Shown here: positions 8,537 to 16,154 of the stretch, one piece after another | Layout of the letters: each line of letters begins with the position of its first letter | Position numbering within the stretch: the stretch's first letter is position 1 | NCBI RefSeq assembly: GCF_013912065.1 | Contig: NZ_JACESA010000022.1 | Span: 1-38,597, forward strand | Direction of reading: 5' to 3' | DNA: 38,597 bases | From: Brevundimonas sp. | GTDB taxonomy: Bacteria; Pseudomonadota; Alphaproteobacteria; Caulobacterales; Caulobacteraceae | The notes under the pieces: model-generated | Seen by the model: the letters and a program-made list of their open reading frames with translations, nothing else | The model's database searches: none | What the model was told of the DNA's origin: nothing | Translations under genes and position numbers: made by a program

Positions 8537-8565
8537 GATCGTTTGGCGTTGGTCGTCAAACGATC
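8537..8565 (-). promoter_or_regulatory. 12-bp hairpin between UDG and transglycosylase genes
   Basis: GATCGTTTG at 8537-8545 pairs with CAAACGATC at 8557-8565, and the stem continues with a G-U pair and two G-C pairs to a five-base loop. It lies between two same-strand genes. No T tract follows on either strand, so it could be a processing site, an operator or a weak terminator. Confidence 0.5.
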
Positions 8566-8590
8566 AGCATGCCTCAAACTGGCACAGACC

Positions 8591-9385
8591 TCAACCTGAA
8601 CCGTCCAGTCGCGCCGACAAGGCCAGCAGATCGGCCCAGACCTGACGCTTGGCCTGGGGCTGGCGCAACAGGAAGGCCGGATGCAGGGTCGGCATGACCG
8701 GCGCGGACACCGCACCTTCGGCTAGACGCCATTCCTTCCACTGACCTCGCAACTTCATGACCCCCTCGTCGGTCTGAAGCACTGACTTGGCCGAGGCCGC
8801 GCCCAGCAGCAGGACGGCCCTGGGCTGGAGCAGGGCGAAGGCCCGTTCGACGAAGGGGGCGCAGACCGCCTGTTCCTGCGGGGTGGGGGTTCGATTGCCG
8901 GGCGGGCGCCAGAAGACCGTGTTGGTGATGAAGACCTTGTCGATCAGGCCCGCCGCCGTCAGCATCCGGTCCAGCAGTTTTCCCGCCTTGCCGACGAAGG
9001 GCTGGCCCAGCCGGTCCTCCTCGGCGCCCGGACCCTCGCCGATCACCAGGACCGCCGCCTTGGGATCGCCGCGCCCGAACACCGACTGGGTCGCGCCCAG
9101 GCCGCGCAGGGGGCAGCCCTCGAAGGCGGCGACGGCTGCGGCCAGGTCCTGCAGGGTGGCGGCGCCCGCCGCCAGACGTCGCGCCTCCACTATGGCGTCG
9201 GCCGCGTTCGGGCCGCCCGTAGGGATGACGGAGGCGGTCGCCCGCTGCACCGCCTTGACCGCCGGCGGCGGCGCAATATGGGTGTGATCGACCGGCGCAT
9301 CGGCATAGCAGGCGTCGACCCCCGCATCCCGCCAGAAGGCGAGCAGGCTTTCCACTGCAGCTAAGTCATGGGGTTGCGCGTTCAT
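8591..9385 (-). CDS. Uracil-DNA glycosylase, family 4-like
   Basis: 264 residues from the ATG at 9383-9385; a GTG at 9422-9424 is also possible. Motif A is GEGPGAEEDRLGQPFVG (residues 117-133) and motif B contains LHPAFLLR with His235. Both fit the family 4 branch, which removes uracil from DNA. The first 80 or so residues form an Ala-rich extension. Only two of the usual four iron-sulfur Cys are present: Cys91 in EGCPL and Cys175 in AVCAPF. The first position is Phe88 and the third is Trp159 (FWRPPGNR). The 4Fe-4S cluster is therefore probably absent or altered. I recall similar replacements in other alphaproteobacterial members but cannot check that here. Confidence 0.87.
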   Translation of the reverse strand: MNAQPHDLAAVESLLAFWRDAGVDACYADAPVDHTHIAPPPAVKAVQRATASVIPTGGPNAADAIVEARRLAAGAATLQDLAAAVAAFEGCPLRGLGATQSVFGRGDPKAAVLVIGEGPGAEEDRLGQPFVGKAGKLLDRMLTAAGLIDKVFITNTVFWRPPGNRTPTPQEQAVCAPFVERAFALLQPRAVLLLGAASAKSVLQTDEGVMKLRGQWKEWRLAEGAVSAPVMPTLHPAFLLRQPQAKRQVWADLLALSARLDGSG

Positions 9386-9475
9386 GTCCACGGCACCGAT
9401 AAGCCTTGACCGCCCTCGCGTCACCTTCCGATAAGCGGCATAACCACACCAGACATCCGGATTTCAGGGGAATAC

Positions 9476-11236
9476 ATGGCCGAAGAAGCCATCGAAGGCG
9501 GCGCCGAAAACGCCCGTCAGGAAGCGATCATCGACAATCTGCCGCCGCTGGAGGCGCTGGCCGGGGTCGAACGCGAGGTCATGGAATATGACGTCGTCAT
9601 CGTCGGCGGCGGTCCCGCCGGCTTGTCGGCGGCCATCCGCCTGAAGCAGCGGGCGGAAAAGGACGGCAAGGAAATCACCGTCGCCGTGCTCGAAAAGGGC
9701 GCGGAGGTCGGCGGTCATATCCTGTCCGGCGCCGTGATCGATCCCAAGGCGCTGAACGAGCTGTTCCACGACTGGAAGGACCGCGGCGCGCCGCTGGAGA
9801 CCCCCGTCACCAAGGACCGGTTCCTGCTGCTGGGGCCGCAGGGCGCGGCCGCCCTGCCGATGCCGCTGCTGCCGCCCTTCATGCACAACCACGGCTGCTA
9901 TATCGCGTCGCTGGGCAATGTGACCCGCTGGCTCGGCGAACAGGCCGAAGCCCTGGGCGTCGAGGTCTATCCCGGCATGGCCGCCAGCCATGTCGTCTGG
10001 GAAGAAGGCACGGGCCGGGTCAAGGGCGTCGTCGCCGGCGTCTTCGGCATCGACCGCGAGGGCAAGCCGACCGGCGACTTCCAGCCCGGCATCGAACTGC
10101 ACGGCAAATATGTCTTCATCGCCGAGGGCGTGCGCGGTTCGCTGGCCAAGACCATCATCGCCAAACACGGGCTTCAGGACGGCAAGTCGCCCCAGAAATA
10201 CGGCATCGGCCTGAAGGAGCTGTGGCAGGTGCCTGCCGACAAGCACCAGCCCGGCCTGGCCCAGCACACCACCGGCTGGCCGCTGGACGAGCATACCGGC
10301 GGCGGCAGCTTCATGTACCATTTCGGCGACCGCTACGTGGCCATCGGCTATGTGGTCCACCTGAACTACAAGAACCCCTTCCTGTCGCCGTTCGACGAGT
10401 TCCAGCGCTTCAAGCACCATCCGTCGATCGCCTCGCACCTGGAGGGCGGCACGCGTGTGTCCTATGGCGCCCGAGCCATCACCGAAGGCGGGCTGCAGTC
10501 GATCCCGAAACTGTCCTTCCCCGGCGGGGTCCTGATCGGCTGTTCGGCCGGCTTCGTGAACGTGCCCCGCATCAAGGGCAGCCACAACGCCATGAAGACA
10601 GGCATGCTGGCCGCCGACGCCGCCTATGAGGCGGTTCAGGCCGGGCGCGGCGGCGACGAACTGGTCGAATACCAGACCGCCTTCGAAAAGAGCTGGGTCC
10701 ACAAGGAACTGTCGGTCGTCAAGAACGCCAAGCCCTTGCTGTCGAAGTTCGGCACGACCCTGGGCGGGGCGCTGGGCATGGTCGACATGTGGTGCCGCAC
10801 CCTACTGGGCGGCTGGTCGCCGATCCCGACGCTGCAACACGACAAGACCGACGCGGCCGCCACCGAACCGGCGGCGAAACACAAGCCGATCGCCTATCCC
10901 AAGCCGGACGGCGTACTGTCGTTCGACAAGCTCAGCTCGGTCTTCATCTCCAACACAAACCACGCCGAGGACCAGCCGGCCCACCTGAAGCTGCTGGACC
11001 CGTCCAAGCCGATCCAGGTCAACCTGCCCAAATACGGCGAGCCGGCGCGGCTGTACTGCCCGGCGGGGGTATACGAAGTCGTCTATGCGGACGAGGTCGC
11101 CAAGACCGATCCGCGCTTCGTCATCAACGCCCAGAACTGCGTCCACTGCAAAACCTGCGACATCAAGGATCCGTCGCAGAACATCGTCTGGACCACGCCT
11201 GAGGGCGGCGGCGGCCCGAACTATCCGAACATGTGA
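9476..11236 (+). CDS. Electron transfer flavoprotein-ubiquinone oxidoreductase
   Basis: 586 residues, normal length. After a 35-residue N-terminal extension comes the FAD-binding Rossmann motif (YDVVIVGGGPAGLSAA). The middle holds the ubiquinone-binding and membrane-surface region (GWPLDEHTGGGSFMYH). The C terminus carries the four Cys of a 4Fe-4S cluster: CPAG, then NCVHCKTCDIKDPSQNI. The enzyme passes electrons from ETF, reduced by acyl-CoA and other dehydrogenases, to the quinone pool on the inner membrane. An AGGGG ribosome site precedes the ATG. It is divergent from the uracil-DNA glycosylase and ends just before a hairpin terminator. Commonly named etfD or etf-QO. Confidence 0.96.
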   Translation: MAEEAIEGGAENARQEAIIDNLPPLEALAGVEREVMEYDVVIVGGGPAGLSAAIRLKQRAEKDGKEITVAVLEKGAEVGGHILSGAVIDPKALNELFHDWKDRGAPLETPVTKDRFLLLGPQGAAALPMPLLPPFMHNHGCYIASLGNVTRWLGEQAEALGVEVYPGMAASHVVWEEGTGRVKGVVAGVFGIDREGKPTGDFQPGIELHGKYVFIAEGVRGSLAKTIIAKHGLQDGKSPQKYGIGLKELWQVPADKHQPGLAQHTTGWPLDEHTGGGSFMYHFGDRYVAIGYVVHLNYKNPFLSPFDEFQRFKHHPSIASHLEGGTRVSYGARAITEGGLQSIPKLSFPGGVLIGCSAGFVNVPRIKGSHNAMKTGMLAADAAYEAVQAGRGGDELVEYQTAFEKSWVHKELSVVKNAKPLLSKFGTTLGGALGMVDMWCRTLLGGWSPIPTLQHDKTDAAATEPAAKHKPIAYPKPDGVLSFDKLSSVFISNTNHAEDQPAHLKLLDPSKPIQVNLPKYGEPARLYCPAGVYEVVYADEVAKTDPRFVINAQNCVHCKTCDIKDPSQNIVWTTPEGGGGPNYPNM

Positions 11237-11247
11237 GTCTCGAGCTT

Positions 11248-11311
11248 CGTCATCCTGATCGTCGATTCCGCTCGCCCCGGCTTTTACGGGCGAGCGGAGG
11301 TCGGGATGACG
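11248..11311 (+). terminator. Hairpin after ETF-QO gene
   Basis: TCCGCTCGCCC at 11267-11277 pairs perfectly with GGGCGAGCGGA at 11288-11298 around a 10-base loop. An outer pair, CGTCATCC at 11248-11255 and GGATGACG at 11304-11311, makes it a nested palindrome. It probably acts as a terminator and may be one of the dispersed palindromic elements of this genome. There is no clear T run. Confidence 0.55.
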
Positions 11312-11347
11312 CTTGCTCCGCTCCTCAAAACCGTGAAGGGTCGCGGC

Positions 11348-13243
11348 ATGATCGCCTCCCGTTCCCGCCTGTTCGCCGCCTCTCTGACCGTCCTCGCCCT
11401 GACCCTGACCGGGCAGGCCGCGGCCCAGCAAATTCCCACGACGACGCCCGCTCAGGCCGACCCCGGCGCCATGCCGCCCGCCATTGTCCTTCCACACGAC
11501 GCAGCGCCCGTGGAGGACGAACCTGAAGACGGCGCGCCCGAGGCCGACGGCCCGAACGGCGACGTCCCGCTGGAAATCGTCATCGCGGACGAGCCCGCCG
11601 AGCCCGCCATTCCCGAGGTTTGGTCGCCGGTCCCCAGCGACGCCCAGGGCCGCAGCGCCTATGGCCTCTATCTGGCCGGCAAACTGGCCCTGATGTCGGG
11701 CGAGGGGGCCATGGGCGCCGATTTTCTGGCCCGCGCCCACGCCCTGACGCCGGAACAACCGCGCCTGCGCCAGCAGGCCTTTACCTCGGCCCTGCTGGGC
11801 GGCGATCTGGATGTGGCCGCGCGGCTGGCGCCTACGGCCGACTCCGCCCCCGCCTTCGTGGAGGGCGGCCGGCTGATCTCCGCCGTCCAGGCCTTCGTGC
11901 ATGGCGACCCGCGCGCGGCCAACGCCGCCCTGGCCGCCCAGCCCATCGGCTCGCCCCACGCCCGCGCCGGCCTGATGGTCGCGCCGTGGATCGCGGCGGC
12001 GGCCGGCGACTGGACCCGCGCCCTGGCCTCGCCCCCGACCCAGGGCGACCCGCTGACCCTGGCCTTCGCCCGCCAGAACCGCGCCCTGTTGATGGAGAAA
12101 CGTCGGAACTACGCCGAAGCCGAGCGCGAGCTAAAGGCCTTGTCCGACATGCCGACTATCGGCGCCCTGTTCCACCGTCCCTACGGCGAGTTCCTGGAAC
12201 GGCGCGGCAAGACCGCTCAGGCCCTGGCCGTCTATCAGGCGGCGATGGAGGGTCAGGCCGTCGATCTGGCCACCGCCCGGGCGCTGAAACGGCTCCAGGC
12301 CGGCGGTCGCCCGCCGGCCTCGCCCGACTTCCGTCAAGGCGCGGCCCAGGCCCTGACCACCGCCGCGGCCCAGGCCGTCGCTGAGCGCGGCAGCGAGTTT
12401 GCGGTGGTCTATCTGCGCCTGGCCCTGAACCTGCACGAAGACGCCGCCACCCAGATTCAGCTGGCCGGCGTGCTGGACCGGATCGGGCTGAAGGCCGCCG
12501 CCCGCACGGCCCTGTCGCGTGTCGGACCCGAGGATCCGGTCTTCTACGCCAACGCCCGCGCTCAGCTGGCGCTGAACCTGGCTGAAGACGATCAGTCGGA
12601 GGCCGCCCTGACCGAACTGCGCGCCGCCGCCGCCGCTCAGCCGGACGACCCGCGCATCGCCCTGGTCATGGCCGGTCAGCTGATGCAGCTGGAACAGTAT
12701 CAGGCGGCCCTTGATCTGCTGAACGGTCCCTTGCTGAACACGCCGGATCAAGGGGCGCAGATCCACTTCCTGCGCGGCGCGGCCCTGGAGTCGCTGGATC
12801 GCATCCCCGAGGCCGAGGCCGAACTGTGGGCGGCGCATCAGGCCGATCCGAACAACGCCGATACGCTGAACTACCTCGGCTATCTTTGGGTGGATCGGGG
12901 GCTGCGGGTCGATCAGGGCGCGGGCCTGCTGGCACAGGCTCACGCCGCCGAACCCGACAACGGCAATATCCAGGACTCCCTTGGCTGGGCCCAGTTCAAA
13001 CAGGGCTATTACGACACCGCCGTCGTCACTCTGGAGGAGGCGGCCGACAAGGAGCCCGCCAACGCCGAGATCAACGACCACCTGGGCGACGCCTATTGGC
13101 GGGTCGGGCGTCGTCGCGAGGCGGTCTGGCTGTGGAACCGTGTCCTGAGCCTGGATCCCGACGCGGAGCGCAAGGCCCAGGTCGAACGCAAGATCGCCCA
13201 GGGTCTGGACGCCCCTGCGGCCGCGACCGGCGTTTCGCAATAG
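11348..13243 (+). CDS. Secreted tetratricopeptide-repeat protein
   Basis: 631 residues from the ATG at 11348, which has GAAGGG a few bases upstream; an in-frame ATG at 11306 would place the signal peptide too far inside. Residues 1-27 form a signal peptide ending in AAAQ, followed by a Pro/Asp/Glu-rich linker of about 70 residues. The rest is helical repeats with clear TPR units in the last 200 residues, for example NNADTLNYLGYLWVDRG, DNGNIQDSLGWAQFKQGYY and NAEINDHLGDAYWRVGRR. It should be a periplasmic or outer-membrane scaffold protein. The next gene, ispE, begins six bases after its stop, so the two are co-transcribed. No specific partner can be named. Confidence 0.87.
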   Translation: MIASRSRLFAASLTVLALTLTGQAAAQQIPTTTPAQADPGAMPPAIVLPHDAAPVEDEPEDGAPEADGPNGDVPLEIVIADEPAEPAIPEVWSPVPSDAQGRSAYGLYLAGKLALMSGEGAMGADFLARAHALTPEQPRLRQQAFTSALLGGDLDVAARLAPTADSAPAFVEGGRLISAVQAFVHGDPRAANAALAAQPIGSPHARAGLMVAPWIAAAAGDWTRALASPPTQGDPLTLAFARQNRALLMEKRRNYAEAERELKALSDMPTIGALFHRPYGEFLERRGKTAQALAVYQAAMEGQAVDLATARALKRLQAGGRPPASPDFRQGAAQALTTAAAQAVAERGSEFAVVYLRLALNLHEDAATQIQLAGVLDRIGLKAAARTALSRVGPEDPVFYANARAQLALNLAEDDQSEAALTELRAAAAAQPDDPRIALVMAGQLMQLEQYQAALDLLNGPLLNTPDQGAQIHFLRGAALESLDRIPEAEAELWAAHQADPNNADTLNYLGYLWVDRGLRVDQGAGLLAQAHAAEPDNGNIQDSLGWAQFKQGYYDTAVVTLEEAADKEPANAEINDHLGDAYWRVGRRREAVWLWNRVLSLDPDAERKAQVERKIAQGLDAPAAATGVSQ

Positions 13244-13248
13244 AGCCC

Positions 13249-14121
13249 ATGTCCGCGCTCACGGCCCTGGCCCCGGCCAAGATCAATCTGTTCCTGCATG
13301 TCGGCCCGGTAGACGCCGACGGCTATCATCCGCTGTCCAGCCTGGTCGCCTTCGCCGATATCGGCGACGGGATCACGGTCGAGCCGGCGGATCGTCTGTC
13401 CCTGACCGTGACCGGCCCGTTCGGCGCGGGTCTGGCGGCCGAGCCCGACAATCTGGTCCTGCGCGCCTTGCGCCGCCTGGGCCAGGTCGCCGGGATCGGC
13501 GATCCCCTGCTGAAGCTGGTGCTGGACAAGCGTCTGCCCATCGCCGCCGGCCTGGGCGGCGGCTCCTCCGACGCGGGAGCGGCGCTGAAACTGGCGCGTC
13601 AGGTCCTGTCTCTCGACATCGACGATGCGGCGCTGGAGGCGGTTGCGGCCGACATCGGCGCCGACGGCCCCATGTGCCTGCGCGCCCGCTCTGCCTGGGC
13701 TGAGGGCAGGGGAGACCTCCTGACCGACGAACCGCGCCTGCCGCCGCTGCCCGCCGTCCTGTTCAATCCCGGCGTCCCGTCGTCGACCGGCGCCGTCTAT
13801 CGCGCCTATGACGCCGGTCCGGCCCGCTCCGCCGATCGGCCCGCTCCGCCTTCCGACTGGGGGGCGTCCGCCGTGATCGACTGGCTGGCGGGGCTGCGTA
13901 ACGACCTTCAGCCCCCCGCCGTCGCCCTGACCCCCGACATCGGCGCGGCGGTCGAGGCCGTGGCGGGCGCGCCCGGCGTGGCCCTGGCGCGCATGTCCGG
14001 CTCGGGGGCGACGATCTTCGGCCTCTGCCTGACGCCCGAGGCGGCGGATGCGGCCGCCGCCCTTCTAACCCGCAGCCATCCTCGGGCCTGGGTCCGATCG
14101 ACAAGCCTGGCCGTCCAGTAA
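13249..14121 (+). CDS. ispE: 4-diphosphocytidyl-2-C-methyl-D-erythritol kinase
   Basis: 290 residues, typical for IspE. The N-terminal APAKINLFLHV contains the conserved Lys (residue 11). The GHMP-kinase ATP loop is PIAAGLGGGSSDAGAAL with catalytic Asp108. The C-terminal third has the third GHMP motif, RMSGSGATIFGL. It phosphorylates the 2-hydroxyl of CDP-methylerythritol in the non-mevalonate isoprenoid pathway in the cytoplasm. The ATG follows the TPR gene stop by five bases, which indicates coupling; the ribosome site (AGAG) is poor. Confidence 0.96.
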   Translation: MSALTALAPAKINLFLHVGPVDADGYHPLSSLVAFADIGDGITVEPADRLSLTVTGPFGAGLAAEPDNLVLRALRRLGQVAGIGDPLLKLVLDKRLPIAAGLGGGSSDAGAALKLARQVLSLDIDDAALEAVAADIGADGPMCLRARSAWAEGRGDLLTDEPRLPPLPAVLFNPGVPSSTGAVYRAYDAGPARSADRPAPPSDWGASAVIDWLAGLRNDLQPPAVALTPDIGAAVEAVAGAPGVALARMSGSGATIFGLCLTPEAADAAAALLTRSHPRAWVRSTSLAVQ

Positions 14122-14261
14122 AACGGCCCGATTTGTGGCCGAATACTCCGATTGCGGCCTTGAAACGCCCGTTCTGGCTAGATTTCGCCGCGATCATCAC
14201 AAAAGTTACAGTTTGTTTCAAGTTTGCGGAACCGGATCACCGGCCGCCGATTTGAAGGGCA

Positions 14262-14278
14262 GTTCCGATAACTGGAAC
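14262..14278. promoter_or_regulatory. Short palindrome upstream of fasciclin gene
   Basis: GTTCC at 14262-14266 and GGAAC at 14274-14278 form an inverted repeat with a 7-base centre, about 50 bases before the fasciclin-protein start. It lies in a relatively AT-rich gap (14122-14327) that probably contains that gene's promoter. A GGAACC at 14228-14233 resembles an ECF sigma -35 element, but I see no matching -10. The role as an operator is a guess. Confidence 0.25.
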
Positions 14279-14327
14279 GGATCGCGGCTCCCCGGCGCGG
14301 TCTCAAACAGGACAGAGGATAACCGCC

Positions 14328-15170
14328 ATGCTTCGCGCAAAGCTGCTTGCCGCCACCGCCGTCGTCACCCTGATGGCCGCCCCCGCCTTCGCTCAGGAAA
14401 CCACCGCGGCCCCGTCTTCGGACCAGACCCCGCCGGCGACCGACGCCGCCTCGATGGACGCCGCCGCCCCGACGGCTCAGGACGCCGCTCCCGCCGCCGC
14501 CCAGACCGCTGAAGCCGCGACGCCGGCCGCCGGCGAGTCGGTCGTCGACGTGCTGAAATCCAGCGGCCAGTTCACCACCCTGCTGTCGGCCCTCGACGCC
14601 GCTCAACTGACCGAGACCCTGGCGACCCGCCCGGCCATTTCGATCTTCGCTCCCACTGACGCCGCCTTCGCCGCCCTGCCGGAAGCCGAACGCACCCGTC
14701 TGATGGATCCGGCCAACGCCGCCGAACTGCGTCAGATCCTGCTGTATCATGTGATCGTCGCCGACGTGTCGCCCGACCAGATCGAGGGCAAGCGCGGCGG
14801 CGTCCCGACCGCCGCCGAGAGCCAGGTCCTGCTGGACGGCACCGGCGAGATGATCAAGGCCGACAACGCCACCGTCGTCAGCGCCGAACTCGACGCCTCC
14901 AACGGCGCCGTCTTCCCGATCGACCAGGTTCTGAACCCGGCCAATTCGCTGGCCGCCATGGGCGACGAGGAAGCTGCGGCCGAAACGACCGCGAGCGACG
15001 ACGCCATGCCGGCTGACGCCGCCGCGCCGGCCGCGACCACCACCCCCACGGCCGTGCCGCCGGTTCCCAACACCACCGCCGGCGAGGTTCCGAACCCCTC
15101 CGCCACTCCGCCGGTTCAGACCCCCGACGCCGTCGACGGCGCGGCCGAAGGCGACACGACCCCGCAATAA
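14328..15170 (+). CDS. Secreted fasciclin (FAS1) domain protein
   Basis: 280 residues. The signal peptide is residues 1-22 (cleavage after AFA). An Ala/Thr/Pro-rich linker of about 40 residues leads to a single FAS1 domain at roughly residues 65-205. That domain has the two conserved blocks: ISIFAPTDAAFAAL and the LLYHVIVAD segment. A second low-complexity Ala/Pro/Thr tail of 70 residues ends the protein. FAS1 domains mediate adhesion or binding at the cell surface; bacterial ones are usually periplasmic or extracellular and their ligands are mostly unknown. A ribosome site, AGAGGA, precedes the ATG. The gene has its own terminator, so it is probably transcribed alone. Confidence 0.92.
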   Translation: MLRAKLLAATAVVTLMAAPAFAQETTAAPSSDQTPPATDAASMDAAAPTAQDAAPAAAQTAEAATPAAGESVVDVLKSSGQFTTLLSALDAAQLTETLATRPAISIFAPTDAAFAALPEAERTRLMDPANAAELRQILLYHVIVADVSPDQIEGKRGGVPTAAESQVLLDGTGEMIKADNATVVSAELDASNGAVFPIDQVLNPANSLAAMGDEEAAAETTASDDAMPADAAAPAATTTPTAVPPVPNTTAGEVPNPSATPPVQTPDAVDGAAEGDTTPQ

Positions 15171-15210
15171 GGCTCGACCGACGCGCTCGCAGCGTGTTGA
15201 AGCGGAAGGC

Positions 15211-15238
15211 GGCGGGCCCTATGGTCCGCCGTCTTTTT
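15211..15238 (+). terminator. Rho-independent terminator after fasciclin gene
   Basis: GGCGGGCC at 15211-15218 pairs with GGTCCGCC at 15223-15230 (one G-U pair) around the loop CTAT, followed by GTCTTTTT. It sits only 23 bases before the glyQ start, so glyQ either relies on read-through or has a very short leader from an overlapping promoter. Confidence 0.8.
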
Positions 15239-15260
15239 CGCAGCCCCTCCCGAGACCGAT

Positions 15261-16154
15261 TTGACCACCTCGACTGAACCGCTCGCGTTTCAGGACCTGA
15301 TCCTGACGCTCCACCGCTATTGGGGCGAGCAGGGCTGCGCCATCCTGCAGCCCTATGACATCGAGGTCGGGGCCGGCACCCTGCACCCCGCCACTGTCCT
15401 GCGCGCCCTGGGGCCCCGGCCGTGGAAGGCCGCCTATGTCCAGCCCAGCCGCCGCCCCGGCGACGGCCGCTATGGCGAGAACCCCAACCGCCTCCAGCAT
15501 TATTATCAGTATCAGGTCATCCTGAAGCCGAACCCGGCTGATCTTCAGGAACTGTACCTGGGGTCGCTGGCGGCGATCGGGATCGATCCGAAACTGCACG
15601 ACATCCGCTTCGTCGAGGACGACTGGGAGAACCCGACAGTCGGGGCCTGGGGCCTGGGCTGGGAGGTCTGGTGCGACGGGATGGAGGTGACCCAGTTCAC
15701 CTATTTCCAGGGCGTCGGCGGCATCGAGGTCGATGTGGTCTCGGGCGAACTGACCTACGGGCTGGAGCGTCTGGCCATGTATGTCCAGGGCGTCGACAAC
15801 GTCTATGATCTGAAGTTCACCAAAGAAGGCCTGACCTATGGCGAGGTCTTCCTGGAGAACGAGCGCCAGCAGTCTGAAGCCAACTTCCACGGCTATGACG
15901 TCGACGGGCTGAAGCGCCGGTTCGAGGACATGGTCGCCGAGGTGTCGCGCCTGCTCGACATGCGCGGCCCGCAAGACCAGCCCCTGGTCCTGCCGGCCTA
16001 CGACCAGGTGCTGAAGGCCAGCCACCTGTTCAACCTGATGGACGCCCGCGGCGCCATCGCCGTCGCCGAACGCCAGAGCTACATCGGCCGCATCCGCGAC
16101 CTCTGCAAAGCCTGCGCGACGGCCTATGTCGAACAAGAGCGGAAAACCGCCTGA
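15261..16154 (+). CDS. glyQ: Glycyl-tRNA synthetase alpha subunit
   Basis: 297 residues, the usual size. Conserved class II sequences run from near the start ([17 protein letters not shown]) through [32 protein letters not shown] and [15 protein letters not shown]. It forms the alpha2beta2 enzyme with GlyS and carries the aminoacylation site that charges tRNA-Gly. The start is TTG at 15261; no in-frame ATG lies near the conserved N terminus and the ribosome site is weak. The stop overlaps the glyS ATG (ATGA-type junction at 16151-16156). Confidence 0.97.
   Translation: MTTSTEPLAFQDLILTLHRYWGEQGCAILQPYDIEVGAGTLHPATVLRALGPRPWKAAYVQPSRRPGDGRYGENPNRLQHYYQYQVILKPNPADLQELYLGSLAAIGIDPKLHDIRFVEDDWENPTVGAWGLGWEVWCDGMEVTQFTYFQGVGGIEVDVVSGELTYGLERLAMYVQGVDNVYDLKFTKEGLTYGEVFLENERQQSEANFHGYDVDGLKRRFEDMVAEVSRLLDMRGPQDQPLVLPAYDQVLKASHLFNLMDARGAIAVAERQSYIGRIRDLCKACATAYVEQERKTA

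Noticed and set aside
14228-14260. ECF-sigma (GGAACC) promoter before the fasciclin gene
   Set aside because: A GGAACC is present, but no CGTT-type -10 lies at the expected 16-17 bp spacing.
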